Source: a virus
IMG/VR virus record: IMGVR_UViG_3300047170_000036
Coordinates: 1 to 32,352 of that record
DNA length: 32,352 bases
Strand: one strand, 5' to 3'
Part shown: positions 6,803-16,426 of the stretch, in pieces
Numbering within the stretch: the stretch's first letter is position 1
Layout: every line of letters starts with the position of its first letter
Notes under the pieces: generated by a model
What the model saw: only the letters and a program-made list of their open reading frames with translations
Databases searched by the model: none
Told to the model about the DNA's origin: nothing
Made by a program: the position numbers and the translations under genes

Positions 6803-7372
6803 TTATACGGGGAACGCTCGGTTAGCGAGCCAGCCGTATTCGAAGTCCTCGTCCTTGGGGTTCGCCTCGGCGATCTCCACGTAGTGGATCGCGGCGAACG
6901 CTCGGATAAGGGAAAGCATTACGCGCACGCCGTCCGCGCCACGGTGAGCCAGGTATGCGTTCAGCGAGGCGCGCGTCACGGTTCCGCACATTCCATCCAC
7001 AGATATTGTCTTATACAGACTCCCTCGGTCACTGAGAACGTTCAGCCCGCGTTGTAGCCACAGGCCGGGCCAGTGCGTCCCGCAATTGATGCCAAGGTCG
7101 AGCATCGCGGAGCCGAGGGGACCGTTGATCTCCGCGATCTTGTCGAATCCGGGTTGTGTCCAGTTTTGTAGTTTATAGATGGTGATGGCCGTGCCCCTCG
7201 GCATGGCGTTCATGGGACCGACATAGCCGGACGCGCGGGCGATGGCAGCCGTCACCCCCCACATCGTCTCGCCGCCTGAGTCATTAGGGTCGTTACTATA
7301 CGCGCCTTCTTCTCCGATCACCTTATCTATGTAGGCATTAAATAACTTGTCGGTATCTCCGGTGCCGCTCAT
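6803..7372 (-). CDS. Endolysin, glycoside hydrolase family 108 type muramidase
   Basis: A 189-residue lysozyme-like enzyme of the TtsA/GH108 family, which cleaves the glycan strands of peptidoglycan at the end of infection. VIGEEGAYSNDPNDSGGETMWGVT (residues 18-41) matches the family core E-G-(G/A)-Y-x-N-x-x-x-D-x-G-G-x-T-x-x-G-I/V-T; Glu22 is the likely catalytic acid. A helical C-terminal part with VDGMCGTVTRASLNAYL fits the PG_binding_3 region usually found at this place. There is no signal peptide, so export needs a holin, and a candidate lies just downstream. The ATG at 7372 overlaps the stop of the tail-tip gene (TAATG); upstream in-frame starts lie within that gene. Confidence 0.85.
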   Translation of the reverse strand: MSGTGDTDKLFNAYIDKVIGEEGAYSNDPNDSGGETMWGVTAAIARASGYVGPMNAMPRGTAITIYKLQNWTQPGFDKIAEINGPLGSAMLDLGINCGTHWPGLWLQRGLNVLSDRGSLYKTISVDGMCGTVTRASLNAYLAHRGADGVRVMLSLIRAFAAIHYVEIAEANPKDEDFEYGWLANRAFPV

Positions 7373-10308
7373 TATCTTGTTCCCGTGAGAGTTATAGATA
7401 GGTCTTGCAGCGTCGCATCCTGGCTGGACTGGGCGTCGATTTCCAGAATGTCCCCCGCCGAAAAGGATATGGTTGTCCCACCCGCGCTCGTAAACGTGCC
7501 AGGGTTGGTAGTCGCCGATGTCAAGGTGCATGTTCCCACTGACGTCCCATTCTTATAAATGGTTGCCACGTAGTTTGAAGTCGGCGCCACTTTTGCCGCC
7601 ATCAGTGAACCCGCAAAGTTTGCTGGGAAAACCACCGCGCGTGCCATGATGGCACGATAAAATACATAGTTCGTGCCACTCACAGCGGCGGGTGGAAACC
7701 CAGTATAACTCATGGGCACGTCGTAAGGATTACCCGCGCCCACTGGCAAAGTAGTCACGTTTATTCCAGCCGAGGGACTGCTCTGGCCCGCCGCGTTCAC
7801 CGCGACGACGAAGTAAGTGTAGGCGGTGTTCGGAGCCGCCGTGGTGTCCACAAATGAACTGGACAACGAGTTGGCCTGGATCAGCGTAGCAGCACTGAAC
7901 GGCTGACTGGCCCCTACGGCACGATAAATATCATAAGATGATATCGTGTAGTCACCCGCTGTCGGTGTGATAGACACGTTCGCCGAGGAGGCGCCTGCTG
8001 TCACTGTCGGTGAGGCCGGGGCCGAGGGGACAGCGGTAAGAAGCGCGCCGCTGTTGGCCGTGCTGGAAGTGTCCCAACTTGAAATATTGATGCCCGTGGT
8101 GGACACCGCGCGAACACGGACCTGATAGTTCGTGCCGGGCGTGGCGGGCGTAATGGCGTAACTGGTAGCGTTACCGGCCAGCGCGATGCTTGGTCCCCAC
8201 GCGCTGCCGCCGTTGGTCGAGATCTGTAACTGGTAGCTGCCGAGGATCGGTCCGGTGCTCGCTGTCCACGACACGTTCATAGACATCAGCGTCGTGCCGT
8301 CCGCCTGGGTGGTGCGAGAGACCGACAATGTGGCACCGGTTGGAGGGGCGATGGCGTAGCCCGCCCCCGTGGTGGTGTAGGCGTAGGCGTCTACGTCGGC
8401 GATGTCTTGTATTTGAAGCTTGAACTGATTGAAACTCACGAACTTGAAGTAAAGTGTGGACCCGACATATGCCTGTGGCAGCGAATAAGTAAACGCAGAA
8501 TTGGGGTTGATGCGTGAGAAGAAACCGCCAATCGAGTGACTGGCGGCGGTGGTCCCGTAGGCGCCGCGCTCAAGGTATGTCAGGTTAAACAGATATTCGC
8601 TGGCGCCTTGGGCCACGGCGCCATATGCCAACAGTTCGGTATCTACCAGACACAGTGTCCGTAACGCCGTGGCGTCCGCGTGGGTCGCCGTCGTGGGCAT
8701 GACGGAGTTAGATTCTGTCAGGTCAACGGCAAGAGTGTTGGCGGTGTCTGGCTGCGAAGAGGGAGACGCCAGAGTGGCGGTAAGGACGCCCTGTATCGTA
8801 GCCGAATTAATCTGGCCGATGTTACTATACGTCGTGCCGCCATCGAACGATATGTAAACGTAGCACCCGCCCCAATATTGACCCCCGCTGCACCCGATCC
8901 AAACCTGCGGCGTGCCCCCCGTCAACGAAGCATTAGGCTCGAAGATCGCGGGCGTGTTGACATTGCCTGGTAGTGCGTTGGTGTTGATCGGAGCGGTAAC
9001 GGTAGCCGTGGTGCCGGTGTAGGCGGTAACTTGCCCGATGCCGTTGGGAAATTCCTCGGCCGTAATAGCCAACATTCCCTTCTCGTCTTCATCCACAGCG
9101 GTAATGCGAACGGGAAACTGGCTAAGACCTATGTTCACGTCGGTTAGCGTAACAATGTCCCCCGGTTCGAGCAACACGTAGTTGTAGCCGAGGGTAAACT
9201 TATATGTGTTGCGGATATACACCGACCGCTTTCCTATCAGCGCGGCGCAGTAAGTTCCTATACTGGTATCACAGATCTCCGGCGCCGAGATGACCTGCGA
9301 CTGTAGCTGGCCATAGGTATCGACCGACACCTGATCCATCCAGGTAATCGAAGTGTTGTTATAGGCGTTGGCGCGATCACAAATATCCAGCTGCACACAG
9401 TTATAGCCGTCCACCGGGTCGAGGCGCGTAACTTCGATCGGCCCCTGGCCAGTGGGGCTATCGTAGATAAAGTCGTCGTAAGTCAGATTGTAGACCGGCG
9501 ACAAGTTGGGCGTATAGGTTACGTCGTTGTTGGTCAATGTCTGAGTGCCGAGGGGGACGAACTTAAGAAGGTTACCAGACCAGAATATCCACGTGTTGGT
9601 GACTTGTGCCCAGCGGGTCAGCGTGTTGTAAGCTTGCTCCTGCTCGTGTAGATAAGGAGAGAAGAATATGGTGTTGGCTTGGCAATAATCTTTCCACAGC
9701 GTCCAGGATGTGCTATCCACGTTTCCGGCCGGGAAGTTGGCCCCGTAATAGACGCTGGATAGGAAATCGAGCGTCGCGTCGGCCGGGTTAATGTCGTAAG
9801 TATTGCCATAGGGCATGGACCCTTCCAGGTTCCCGATAACTTCAAAGTTATGGGAGGGCAGATCGGGCGACGTGCCGAGGGTATAGTAGTTCGAGCACAC
9901 ATAGGCGGTGCCAGAATAGGGCAGCGCTTGAGACGGATAGTTGTCTTCCAGCCAGGACCACACGCCCTGGCCCTGGCTGCCCGCGAATAGCGTTAAACTT
10001 AAGTCGTCGAGGGAGGACAGCGACTGACCCGCCCAGACCCGATTAATTCCCTGTATACCCGTAAGGCTGCCCTCGCAGATAGCCAGGATCACTGCGCAAG
10101 TGTAGTCATACTGCCCGTCGCCCCCACCGCCGCCCTTACCGCCACTCTCACTGTCAGACTGCGCATTAAAGTCGTTATACCATATGATGTTACACGAGGC
10201 ACGGAAACGGCCCCATCCGATTGGGATGGCCATTCCCTGAACAGATGTTTGAAGATTGATGCCTGTGTATTTAGTAGTGCTCTTCGATATTGAGCTACCG
10301 CCCATCAT
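7372..10308 (-). CDS. Tail tip protein, TipJ-like, with fibronectin type III domains
   Basis: A 978-residue protein at the end of the tail cluster. The N-terminal half begins MMGGSSISKSTTKYTGINLQTSVQG and includes IPIGWGRFR, a Gly-rich loop and CAVILAICEG, typical of the phage tip attachment protein J / host-specificity group in gene-transfer-agent-like tails. This part forms the tail-tip hub. From about residue 650 there are two fibronectin type III-like domains (TGATLSVSRTTQADG... to YQVRVRAVSTTG, then APASPTVTAGA... to TYFVVAVNAAGQ). The last 110 residues (YDVPMSYTGF onward) form a separate beta-rich C-terminal domain that could bind the receptor. It overlaps the NlpC/P60 gene by four bases and the endolysin start by one. 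Confidence 0.8.
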   Translation of the reverse strand: MMGGSSISKSTTKYTGINLQTSVQGMAIPIGWGRFRASCNIIWYNDFNAQSDSESGGKGGGGGDGQYDYTCAVILAICEGSLTGIQGINRVWAGQSLSSLDDLSLTLFAGSQGQGVWSWLEDNYPSQALPYSGTAYVCSNYYTLGTSPDLPSHNFEVIGNLEGSMPYGNTYDINPADATLDFLSSVYYGANFPAGNVDSTSWTLWKDYCQANTIFFSPYLHEQEQAYNTLTRWAQVTNTWIFWSGNLLKFVPLGTQTLTNNDVTYTPNLSPVYNLTYDDFIYDSPTGQGPIEVTRLDPVDGYNCVQLDICDRANAYNNTSITWMDQVSVDTYGQLQSQVISAPEICDTSIGTYCAALIGKRSVYIRNTYKFTLGYNYVLLEPGDIVTLTDVNIGLSQFPVRITAVDEDEKGMLAITAEEFPNGIGQVTAYTGTTATVTAPINTNALPGNVNTPAIFEPNASLTGGTPQVWIGCSGGQYWGGCYVYISFDGGTTYSNIGQINSATIQGVLTATLASPSSQPDTANTLAVDLTESNSVMPTTATHADATALRTLCLVDTELLAYGAVAQGASEYLFNLTYLERGAYGTTAASHSIGGFFSRINPNSAFTYSLPQAYVGSTLYFKFVSFNQFKLQIQDIADVDAYAYTTTGAGYAIAPPTGATLSVSRTTQADGTTLMSMNVSWTASTGPILGSYQLQISTNGGSAWGPSIALAGNATSYAITPATPGTNYQVRVRAVSTTGINISSWDTSSTANSGALLTAVPSAPASPTVTAGASSANVSITPTAGDYTISSYDIYRAVGASQPFSAATLIQANSLSSSFVDTTAAPNTAYTYFVVAVNAAGQSSPSAGINVTTLPVGAGNPYDVPMSYTGFPPAAVSGTNYVFYRAIMARAVVFPANFAGSLMAAKVAPTSNYVATIYKNGTSVGTCTLTSATTNPGTFTSAGGTTISFSAGDILEIDAQSSQDATLQDLSITLTGTR

Positions 10309-10820
10309 TGTGTGCGCTCCCTGATGTGCGCCCAGACATCAAAGAATTTCCTCGGACGCGGGGAGCCGTTCCGGTATCTCGCCAATCGCGACGACCATAT
10401 CTCCTCGCGAGAGCATCTGCCGTTAAGAAATGCATGAATTATCTTGTCGTCGCCAATGTATATCCCACTATGAGAGAAGGTGCGGCCGAACTTAAACAGC
10501 ACCAGGTCCCCCGGTCTGGGTGTATCTACTTCTTTGGCCGAGAGCGACATCTGCTCCAGATACCGCTCCTGGTCCTGGTGTAAATGCCACTGGGTAGGGT
10601 AGGGCCGAGGATCGAATGATCTGAACACGCCCGCATCCACCCACGCGCGCACCAGCAGCATGGCGCAGTCCACCCCTACGCCAGGTTGGTCCGCCTGTTC
10701 TCGGTAAGGTGTTCCCTTGAACCGCATCGCCTGCTCGATTACGGCGAGGCGCTGCTCCTTCTCCTTCTCCTCGGTAATGGGTAATACCATAGGGTTCAGC
10801 TCGGGAAATACAGCGGCCAT
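10305..10820 (-). CDS. NlpC/P60 tail peptidase
   Basis: A 171-residue NlpC/P60 cysteine peptidase. The catalytic Cys lies in GVGVDCAML (C52), the His in FSHSGIYIG (H117), and the third polar residue in IIHAF (H129). In siphophage tails of this type the protein sits between the BR0599 and TipJ-like genes and is thought to help tail-tip assembly or cut peptidoglycan peptides during DNA entry. It overlaps the following gene by four bases and the preceding one by one base, so translation is probably coupled. All three active-site residues are present, so it should be active. The N-terminal 25 residues are a charged helix specific to this phage group. Confidence 0.85.
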   Translation of the reverse strand: MAAVFPELNPMVLPITEEKEKEQRLAVIEQAMRFKGTPYREQADQPGVGVDCAMLLVRAWVDAGVFRSFDPRPYPTQWHLHQDQERYLEQMSLSAKEVDTPRPGDLVLFKFGRTFSHSGIYIGDDKIIHAFLNGRCSREEIWSSRLARYRNGSPRPRKFFDVWAHIRERTQ

Positions 10821-11680
10821 CAGTATGCCGTCTCCGCTGGCGGAATATATGGAAACCCTCGGTAATGAGCCGTGTTCGAGAACACGTTACCACAGGTAGT
10901 CAGAGACCTGTCGCAACCGTAAGTAGCGGTAAAGGTATCGCCGACCGAGGGGGCCTCATATAGAGGATAGGCCAGATACATTTGCGAGTTGTTTGCGGCC
11001 TCAATGGTCCTGGATTGACCATTAGCCACGCCGCTAGTCATGGTGATGTAGCCTAACCGGAAATCGGACCCGTCAGTGGTGCGGTGTGTTCCCCATGTGA
11101 TAAGTTGCGCGGTGGGTGCGACGCCGACCACCCCCTCGAAGGTATAGTCGGCCCGGTCCTTAGTGCAACCGGAGTCATATAGCGAGTGGATGCACGAGAG
11201 TTGGAACAGGTTTCTCGGCATGTATTGCTGCAGGCATACGTTTATTCCCTTAACGGTGATAGTCGCGCCAATCGCGCCGAGGGAGATGGTGCTGGTCTTA
11301 CCCTGGAACAGTAAGACCTGGCCATACGACGTGTTGCCAAAAGTGGGCATGAACGCGCGGTATAGTGTGATCGTTGCGCCGTCGAGCAGACCGTTGTGGA
11401 TCAATAGCTTAATGTTCTCACCGGAGTTGTAGTCGGTGCCGGTGGAGAGCATCTTTATCTCCATCTCTGGAACTTCAATGGTGTTCTTCACGGACCATTT
11501 AGTGCGTGTCAGCGCGGGACCCATGGCGACATATAGCGTGCCGCCAGCCGTGATCGACTGGTCACTACTGGTCCAGTTGTTCGTAGTCCCATTGGTCAAA
11601 GCAAACGAAAACAGGTCCGTCGTCCAGAACGGTTGACGACTGAGCAGAAACGCGATAAGACCAGAGGACGCGGGGCGCAT
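10820..11680 (-). CDS. Tail hub protein, phage BR0599 / DUF2163 family
   Basis: The 286-residue protein has the classical layout of the BR0599 (DUF2163) family. It starts with a conserved PASSGLIAFLLSRQPFWTTDLFSF segment and ends in a Cys-rich knot with GCDRSLTTCGN followed by FSNTAHYRGFPYIP (about residues 253-279). More Cys residues occur at CLQQ, LSCIHSLYDSGC. These proteins form part of the distal tail hub between the DUF2460 protein and the tip. Gene order here (DUF2460, BR0599, NlpC/P60, TipJ-like) is the standard one. It is joined to both neighbours by one-base overlaps. Function is inferred from family and position. Confidence 0.85.
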   Translation of the reverse strand: MRPASSGLIAFLLSRQPFWTTDLFSFALTNGTTNNWTSSDQSITAGGTLYVAMGPALTRTKWSVKNTIEVPEMEIKMLSTGTDYNSGENIKLLIHNGLLDGATITLYRAFMPTFGNTSYGQVLLFQGKTSTISLGAIGATITVKGINVCLQQYMPRNLFQLSCIHSLYDSGCTKDRADYTFEGVVGVAPTAQLITWGTHRTTDGSDFRLGYITMTSGVANGQSRTIEAANNSQMYLAYPLYEAPSVGDTFTATYGCDRSLTTCGNVFSNTAHYRGFPYIPPAETAY

Positions 11681-12540
11681 TATTGCCTCTGCGAGATCAG
11701 GGTCACCGTCTTAAGTGACCATATCTGGTTGACAAACTTCTCGAACTCCAGGTTGTCGTCAGCGAACGTAACCCAGAAATAAAACGAAAACGTAATAGTA
11801 AGAACAGCCCCCTCGGCGGGCGCGGTGTTGAACCTGATTATCTGGTTACACGCTTGCGCAGTGAGGACCGTATATACCGAGGGGCTGACCAAAGTTCCGT
11901 TGTTATAGACATTTAGTGTATTGCTTGTATTAAGAACCCCCACAGGCTCGAACGGGTTAGTGTCATCGCCGTTGTAGTATCGACCGACCGTGAACTGGGT
12001 AGTCGTGCCGTCGCCCGTGCCGAGGGGGCCAGCCACGACGCTGTTGTCGTCGGGGTCCAGAAAGCAGAACGCGAGCAGACCACCCGCGACGTTAATGTAG
12101 AAACTTTGCAGCGTCTTGTAGTCGCTCGCGGTGGTGCCGTTAAGTTGAGCATCTGGGAGATACTCGTAAGTAAGCTCCCACTTCCATTTATTGACGCCCC
12201 AGTAACCGACACGGATGTCGCGCCCCGAAGCGGGCTTTCCGGTGCCCGTGCTCCACAATGGTGATTTCATCACGCTGAAACCGAGACCGACGAGGGTTGG
12301 ATAGGTGGCCACGTCTATTTCCTTGTAGGGGATAACGGCGCACACAAAGAACTGCGAGACGCGAACAGGCGAAGGAGTGACATGGATGACACTCTCGATA
12401 ACGAGTTGTGAGGCACGAACCGGAGGGGGTGTAATTGTGATGCAGGCTTCCACCATTTCCTGCGATACACGGACCGCGTTGGTGCCAATGTATGACGGCG
12501 CTTGAATAATGAGTTGGGAAACTCGGGCATACGTGACCAT
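11680..12540 (-). CDS. Distal tail protein, DUF2460 family, with N-terminal 18-residue repeats
   Basis: A 286-residue distal tail protein. From about residue 75 (KEIDVATYPTLVGLGFSVMKSPLWSTGTGKPASGRDIRVGYW) it follows the DUF2460 pattern: 'FPTl.g.gf...k.p.f.t....gsGrE.R.a.w', then WKWELTYEYL and later GRYYNGDDTNPFEPVG. In gene-transfer-agent-like tails this family forms the distal tail ring. The N-terminal 70 residues are an addition made of four 18-residue units built around R-(V/A)-S-Q (see the separate repeat entry), probably beta-hairpins facing outward. The gene overlaps the BR0599 gene by one base and begins one base after the preceding stop. Confidence 0.8.
   Translation of the reverse strand: MVTYARVSQLIIQAPSYIGTNAVRVSQEMVEACITITPPPVRASQLVIESVIHVTPSPVRVSQFFVCAVIPYKEIDVATYPTLVGLGFSVMKSPLWSTGTGKPASGRDIRVGYWGVNKWKWELTYEYLPDAQLNGTTASDYKTLQSFYINVAGGLLAFCFLDPDDNSVVAGPLGTGDGTTTQFTVGRYYNGDDTNPFEPVGVLNTSNTLNVYNNGTLVSPSVYTVLTAQACNQIIRFNTAPAEGAVLTITFSFYFWVTFADDNLEFEKFVNQIWSLKTVTLISQRQ
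12313..12528 (-). repeat. Four 18-residue repeats within the DUF2460 protein
   Basis: Units begin at residues 5, 23, 41 and 59 of the protein (ARVSQLIIQAP, VRVSQEMVEACI, VRASQLVIESVI, VRVSQFFVCAVI). The period is exactly 18 residues (54 bases). The shared core is R-(V/A)-S-Q followed by alternating hydrophobic residues, with Pro/Gly/Thr between units. The DNA units are less alike than the protein units, so the array looks old and selected. Confidence 0.8.
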
Positions 12541-12541
12541 T

Positions 12542-13645
12542 TCATGACGCCAACTTATATCCGAAGGTGATGTTGTTCACGTCGGTCGTGGTCCAGGACG
12601 CGCTAGTGGCTGGGTTTACCGCAAACTTATCGGCGAAGAAATTGTAGTTAGTGTTCAGATTGTGTGCACTGCCCGTCGCCGTGGTGCCACTCATGACGAC
12701 TTCTTGTTCAACGGTGCGCGCTCCAGCGTCCGTCATCTTATATCCGCCCATCACCCAAACCGAGATAACTTCTGCTGCCGACGAGATCAGAGAGTTCGCG
12801 TTAAACGTGTCAGTGTAGCCTACCGTTGTAGTCGTGTTGTAACTCGTATCTCCGTCGAACTCTGTTTCGCTTACTTCCTGCCAGTTGGCCCCCGTCAGTG
12901 GAGTCCACTGCACGGACGCGTTCTGGGTTGGAAACAGCGTGACCACTCGACAGTTGCCCATAAAACTGTTATTGGGATAAGTGCCAGGGTCGCTGGTCGT
13001 GCCGTCGTTACAGTAGAAATCGTCGATATACCATGGGGCGGCAGCGCCAAACCCAATGATACTGGCCGTGTTGTTAGCGTAAGGAGCTATGGTATTGATA
13101 CCACTGATCGACACCGCCGTGAGTCCGTTTACCCGGAACTCCAGGTATCCCACGGTGGCCGAGAGGACACATCCTATCTCTACGAAATTCCACTCAAACA
13201 CGTTTACACGGTTGGGCAGTGACTGGGCCAGGAGGACGTCAGACGCGGGAACAATGGTATTGGATCCTCGGCCCCGGTATAGCGACACGACGCCCGACAC
13301 CGGGTCGGACAGAGCATATACTTGCACTATCTCCGTCTGAGCGTCGATAATGGCGATAGATACGTTGCCCCCGGCTGGATATGTGACCTGCATGGCACAA
13401 CCCGCGTAGATCGACGTCATCAGCGTTCCGATAGTCGCTGTGGCCGTATATACGGCCATGCTCTGTAGATATAACGACCGGCCATAGCCCGGAGTGCCCC
13501 GCACGTTGGTAGACGGAACTACCTGAATGCCTGACGTAGCACCAGCAAACGTCCATGTCAGGTTACCCGCGCGTGAACACACATCCACGCCACCCGCAGT
13601 CGTGCCCGCATAGTTGTCGAAGCCGTCTACGGCCTGGTTAGCCAT
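12542..13645 (-). CDS. Minor tail protein, probable lectin-like fold
   Basis: A 367-residue beta-rich protein lying between the tape measure and the DUF2460 gene. The segment from DGFDNYAG through GYGRSLYLQS and FEWNFVEIGCVLSATVGYLEFRVNG to YIDDFYCNDG resembles concanavalin/LamG-like modules seen in phage minor tail proteins. In these, a jelly-roll half ends with a calcium- or sugar-facing 'iDDf' loop. The C-terminal third (WQEVSETEFDGDTSYNTTT...GAR..EQEVVMSGTTATG) is another beta domain often found in the same proteins. Role inferred: decoration of the tail tip and possible carbohydrate contact. Start ATG overlaps the tape measure stop as TAATG. No specific family name can be given with certainty. 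Confidence 0.6.
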   Translation of the reverse strand: MANQAVDGFDNYAGTTAGGVDVCSRAGNLTWTFAGATSGIQVVPSTNVRGTPGYGRSLYLQSMAVYTATATIGTLMTSIYAGCAMQVTYPAGGNVSIAIIDAQTEIVQVYALSDPVSGVVSLYRGRGSNTIVPASDVLLAQSLPNRVNVFEWNFVEIGCVLSATVGYLEFRVNGLTAVSISGINTIAPYANNTASIIGFGAAAPWYIDDFYCNDGTTSDPGTYPNNSFMGNCRVVTLFPTQNASVQWTPLTGANWQEVSETEFDGDTSYNTTTTVGYTDTFNANSLISSAAEVISVWVMGGYKMTDAGARTVEQEVVMSGTTATGSAHNLNTNYNFFADKFAVNPATSASWTTTDVNNITFGYKLAS

Positions 13646-16425
13646 TAACTCAACCCTCGGCCGGGAAGCTTTATTGCCCCTTTTCGCCCAGTATCGTTCA
13701 TATATGAATGAAAGCCCTTGTTAGCCGACGCCAGGGCCGAAGCCACATCCGACTTGGACAGCGAGGCGGTGCCATTAAAGTTTAGCGTAGGTGAATAGTG
13801 GTTTGCCATAGACGTGCTAGATGCCGAGCCGCCCATCAGTCCGCCACTTTGACGAAGCCCGTCCGCGAAATTTTGGGGAATGACCATCTCGCCCTTGTGG
13901 ATCAGCGCGTGCATGTCCTGTGGCACGTCGTAAGCACCAACGTCCAGTTTAGCAAATGACATGATCGCAGCCATCGCGGCGGCGGCGGCGGCGGGCGCGA
14001 TGAACGGACCGATATACGGGATCGAGGCCAGCGACGCGAACGCGCCTGCCGCGCCGACACCCGCCTGGGCGGTGATTTCGGTCTCCGTGGTGGCCGAAGT
14101 AGTGGCGATGGTGGACGCCGCTGTGCTCGCATTCGTCGCCTCCTGCATCGCGCCTGCCGCCTGGGTGGCTGCTTGCCGTGTGGCGTTACCAGTGGTCGAG
14201 ATCGCGGTCTGCTGAGTCTCCTTCGCCGTCCACTGACTCAGCATCTGCTGGACCAGGGTGGAGAACCCGGAACTGGTGTTATTATTCTGAGCATTGCGAA
14301 CAGCAGTCTGGACCTGAGAGGACTGAGTTTCGGAAATCTGAGTCACGATCCAGCGCGACAGCATCGTTTCAGTCATGTTGATGAAATCGCCCAGAACCGT
14401 CTGCACCATTTTCCTCTCGGCCTGCTGCCACGTCATCGTGCCCTGGATCAGGCCTGAAATAGTGGTAGAAGCGCGGTTGCCAATGTTGCTATAGGCGTCG
14501 GTGAAAGTAGCCACCATCGTCTGGGCCGCTTTCTGATCCGCCGAAGTTTCCTGGTTGTTAAGATTAGCTAGAGTTTTCGCCGTATCGGCCGACAGCTGCG
14601 CGCGCTGCTGTTCCGCCTGGCGCCACGCGTCGGTGCCCCTAGTAAGCGTTTTCTCCAAGTTGTCCAACAACGCGGCGTCGGAGTCCGCGTTTGACTGGAC
14701 GAGGGACTTAAGCTGCTCGATTGCGTCATCCCTGGACATGCGGCCGAGATTAACTTCCTCCTGCATCTCTTTCGTCTTCGCTGCTAGTTGCGTCTCCTGC
14801 AACTTCTCCTGCGCCTTGATCTCTTCCTCGGTAGAGCGGATCATTGCAGCCGCGTGTTCCTGCGCCATAGCCTCCTTGACCTTCAGCTCCTTTTGATATT
14901 GCGCGGAGTCTTCACCGTATTTCGAGGCCAGGAAAGATAGTTGCTCGTCCTCAAGCCGCATCTGCTCGTCGTAGTTACCTTTCGCAGCCTGTTTCTTGGC
15001 CTCGAAGGTAGCCACTTCGGTTTGAACTTCAGCGTGGCCCCGCGCGGCACCTGTCGCCAGTGACTTTAAATCAGCCTGCTCCTTCCAGTTAAGATATTCC
15101 TCGTGAGCCTTCATCTGGTCCTTGCTACCGGCGACAGCCTGCGCCTCGGCCTGGTGCCAGTAGTTAGCCTCTTGCTCGGCGATCTGCTGGCGGGCTTGCT
15201 TGGCGTCGGTAGCCGCCCCCGCTATGCGGGTTTTCAACTCGTCCGCCCCCTCGGTCTCCTTTTCGAACCAAGTCGGCGGGTGGTTCGTGGCCGCAGACTT
15301 CTCAAGGTTGGACATCGCGTTGATGGCGTTCTGGGTGTCTTGGACACGCTGCTGATTTTGCTCGCGTGTGCGGGCAGTCTGCTCAATCTGCAACTGGTTA
15401 GATATCTGCGTAACATCAATGGGCATATCAGGGTTAATCAGGGGCACCGAGGTATTACGCTGTTGCTGTTCAGCTGCCTTGGCCGTAGTCGAGGCCACAC
15501 GCTCATTGGCTGTGCTCAACTGCTGCATAAGGAACACGCGCCGCTGCGCGGTAGCGTTGTCACCCGTGATCGCGTTAAACCTTTCGATCGCCTGCGAACC
15601 GGCGTTGATGTTATTAAGGAACTCCGCGCCCTTTTCAGTAGGCGATTCAAACACTGACTTGATTTCTTGCGCCGCCTTGGGCATTGCCTGGCCTGTGGCG
15701 TCGGCGAAACTCTTTACTTGCTGCATCAAGCCCTGAATAACCGGAGCCGATGCACCCTGCATACGGGCGAAATCCGACGCCACCTGCCCAGCGATCTCGG
15801 CGGTGTAGCCCGGCATCGTCTTAAACTTATCGATAATCTGGTTAGTCGCCGCTTCATTGATTTGGGGGTTAAAGAATGCGGCAGCGCTGGCTGTATTCTC
15901 CTTTGCCAGATTGGCCTCATGTAGCGCAGCCACAAGGTGGTATGCTGCTATTGCCGCGAGGCCGAGAGCGCCGACCAGGGCCATGGTGCCCCCCGTGAGA
16001 CCACCCATCCTCTCGGTCAGGACCATCAACGAACCAGGAATACGGCTGAACCGGCCAGACATAGCCTCGTGGCCGACGACCAGTAACTCGCGGTAGAAAC
16101 CAGTCGTCGCGTGGGTAGCCGCACCCATCTGTCGGCCCGCGTTAGCCGCCTGCCCCGCCAGATTAGAGTTCGCCGCCGCCGCCTGGGCGGCCGACGCCCC
16201 CATCTGGTTGATAGCGGCACTGGCCTGCTGCGCCACCTGCGCCAGTTGACGTAACTGCTGGTCGATCTGGGAACTGGTCTGGGTAAAACTGGCCGTCGCG
16301 GCGGTCGTGGAGCTAATCGACGACTGGAAAGCCGTCATGCTCTGGATAGCCGCCTGTATCGCCGCCTGGAGCTGGGCAGCGTCGGCGGTAATAGAGACGT
16401 TTACGTTGCTGCCGCTGCCAGACAT
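13645..16425 (-). CDS. Tail tape measure protein
   Basis: A 926-residue protein, the longest tail gene apart from the tip. It begins with a Gln/Ala/Ser-rich helix (SITADAAQLQAAIQ..., residues 10 onward) and is mostly long predicted coiled coil with KAEEQ, EEIKAQEKLQE-type heptads between about 330 and 620. It has a hydrophobic segment TMALVGALGLAAIAAYHLVAAL near 140-165 and a second near the C-terminus (FASLASIPYIGPFIAPAAAAAAMAAIMSF). The C-terminal HALIHKGEMVIPQNFADGLR motif is common in lambda-type tape measures. It sets tail length and is ejected with the DNA. It lies directly after the two assembly-chaperone genes, as expected. Confidence 0.88.
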   Translation of the reverse strand: MSGSGSNVNVSITADAAQLQAAIQAAIQSMTAFQSSISSTTAATASFTQTSSQIDQQLRQLAQVAQQASAAINQMGASAAQAAAANSNLAGQAANAGRQMGAATHATTGFYRELLVVGHEAMSGRFSRIPGSLMVLTERMGGLTGGTMALVGALGLAAIAAYHLVAALHEANLAKENTASAAAFFNPQINEAATNQIIDKFKTMPGYTAEIAGQVASDFARMQGASAPVIQGLMQQVKSFADATGQAMPKAAQEIKSVFESPTEKGAEFLNNINAGSQAIERFNAITGDNATAQRRVFLMQQLSTANERVASTTAKAAEQQQRNTSVPLINPDMPIDVTQISNQLQIEQTARTREQNQQRVQDTQNAINAMSNLEKSAATNHPPTWFEKETEGADELKTRIAGAATDAKQARQQIAEQEANYWHQAEAQAVAGSKDQMKAHEEYLNWKEQADLKSLATGAARGHAEVQTEVATFEAKKQAAKGNYDEQMRLEDEQLSFLASKYGEDSAQYQKELKVKEAMAQEHAAAMIRSTEEEIKAQEKLQETQLAAKTKEMQEEVNLGRMSRDDAIEQLKSLVQSNADSDAALLDNLEKTLTRGTDAWRQAEQQRAQLSADTAKTLANLNNQETSADQKAAQTMVATFTDAYSNIGNRASTTISGLIQGTMTWQQAERKMVQTVLGDFINMTETMLSRWIVTQISETQSSQVQTAVRNAQNNNTSSGFSTLVQQMLSQWTAKETQQTAISTTGNATRQAATQAAGAMQEATNASTAASTIATTSATTETEITAQAGVGAAGAFASLASIPYIGPFIAPAAAAAAMAAIMSFAKLDVGAYDVPQDMHALIHKGEMVIPQNFADGLRQSGGLMGGSASSTSMANHYSPTLNFNGTASLSKSDVASALASANKGFHSYMNDTGRKGAIKLPGRGLS

Positions 16426-16426
16426 T

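Noticed and set aside
15103-15657. 184-codon plus-strand frame inside the tape measure gene
   Set aside because: It is the antisense of a coiled-coil coding region with typical Leu/Arg-rich mirror composition; no ribosome site.
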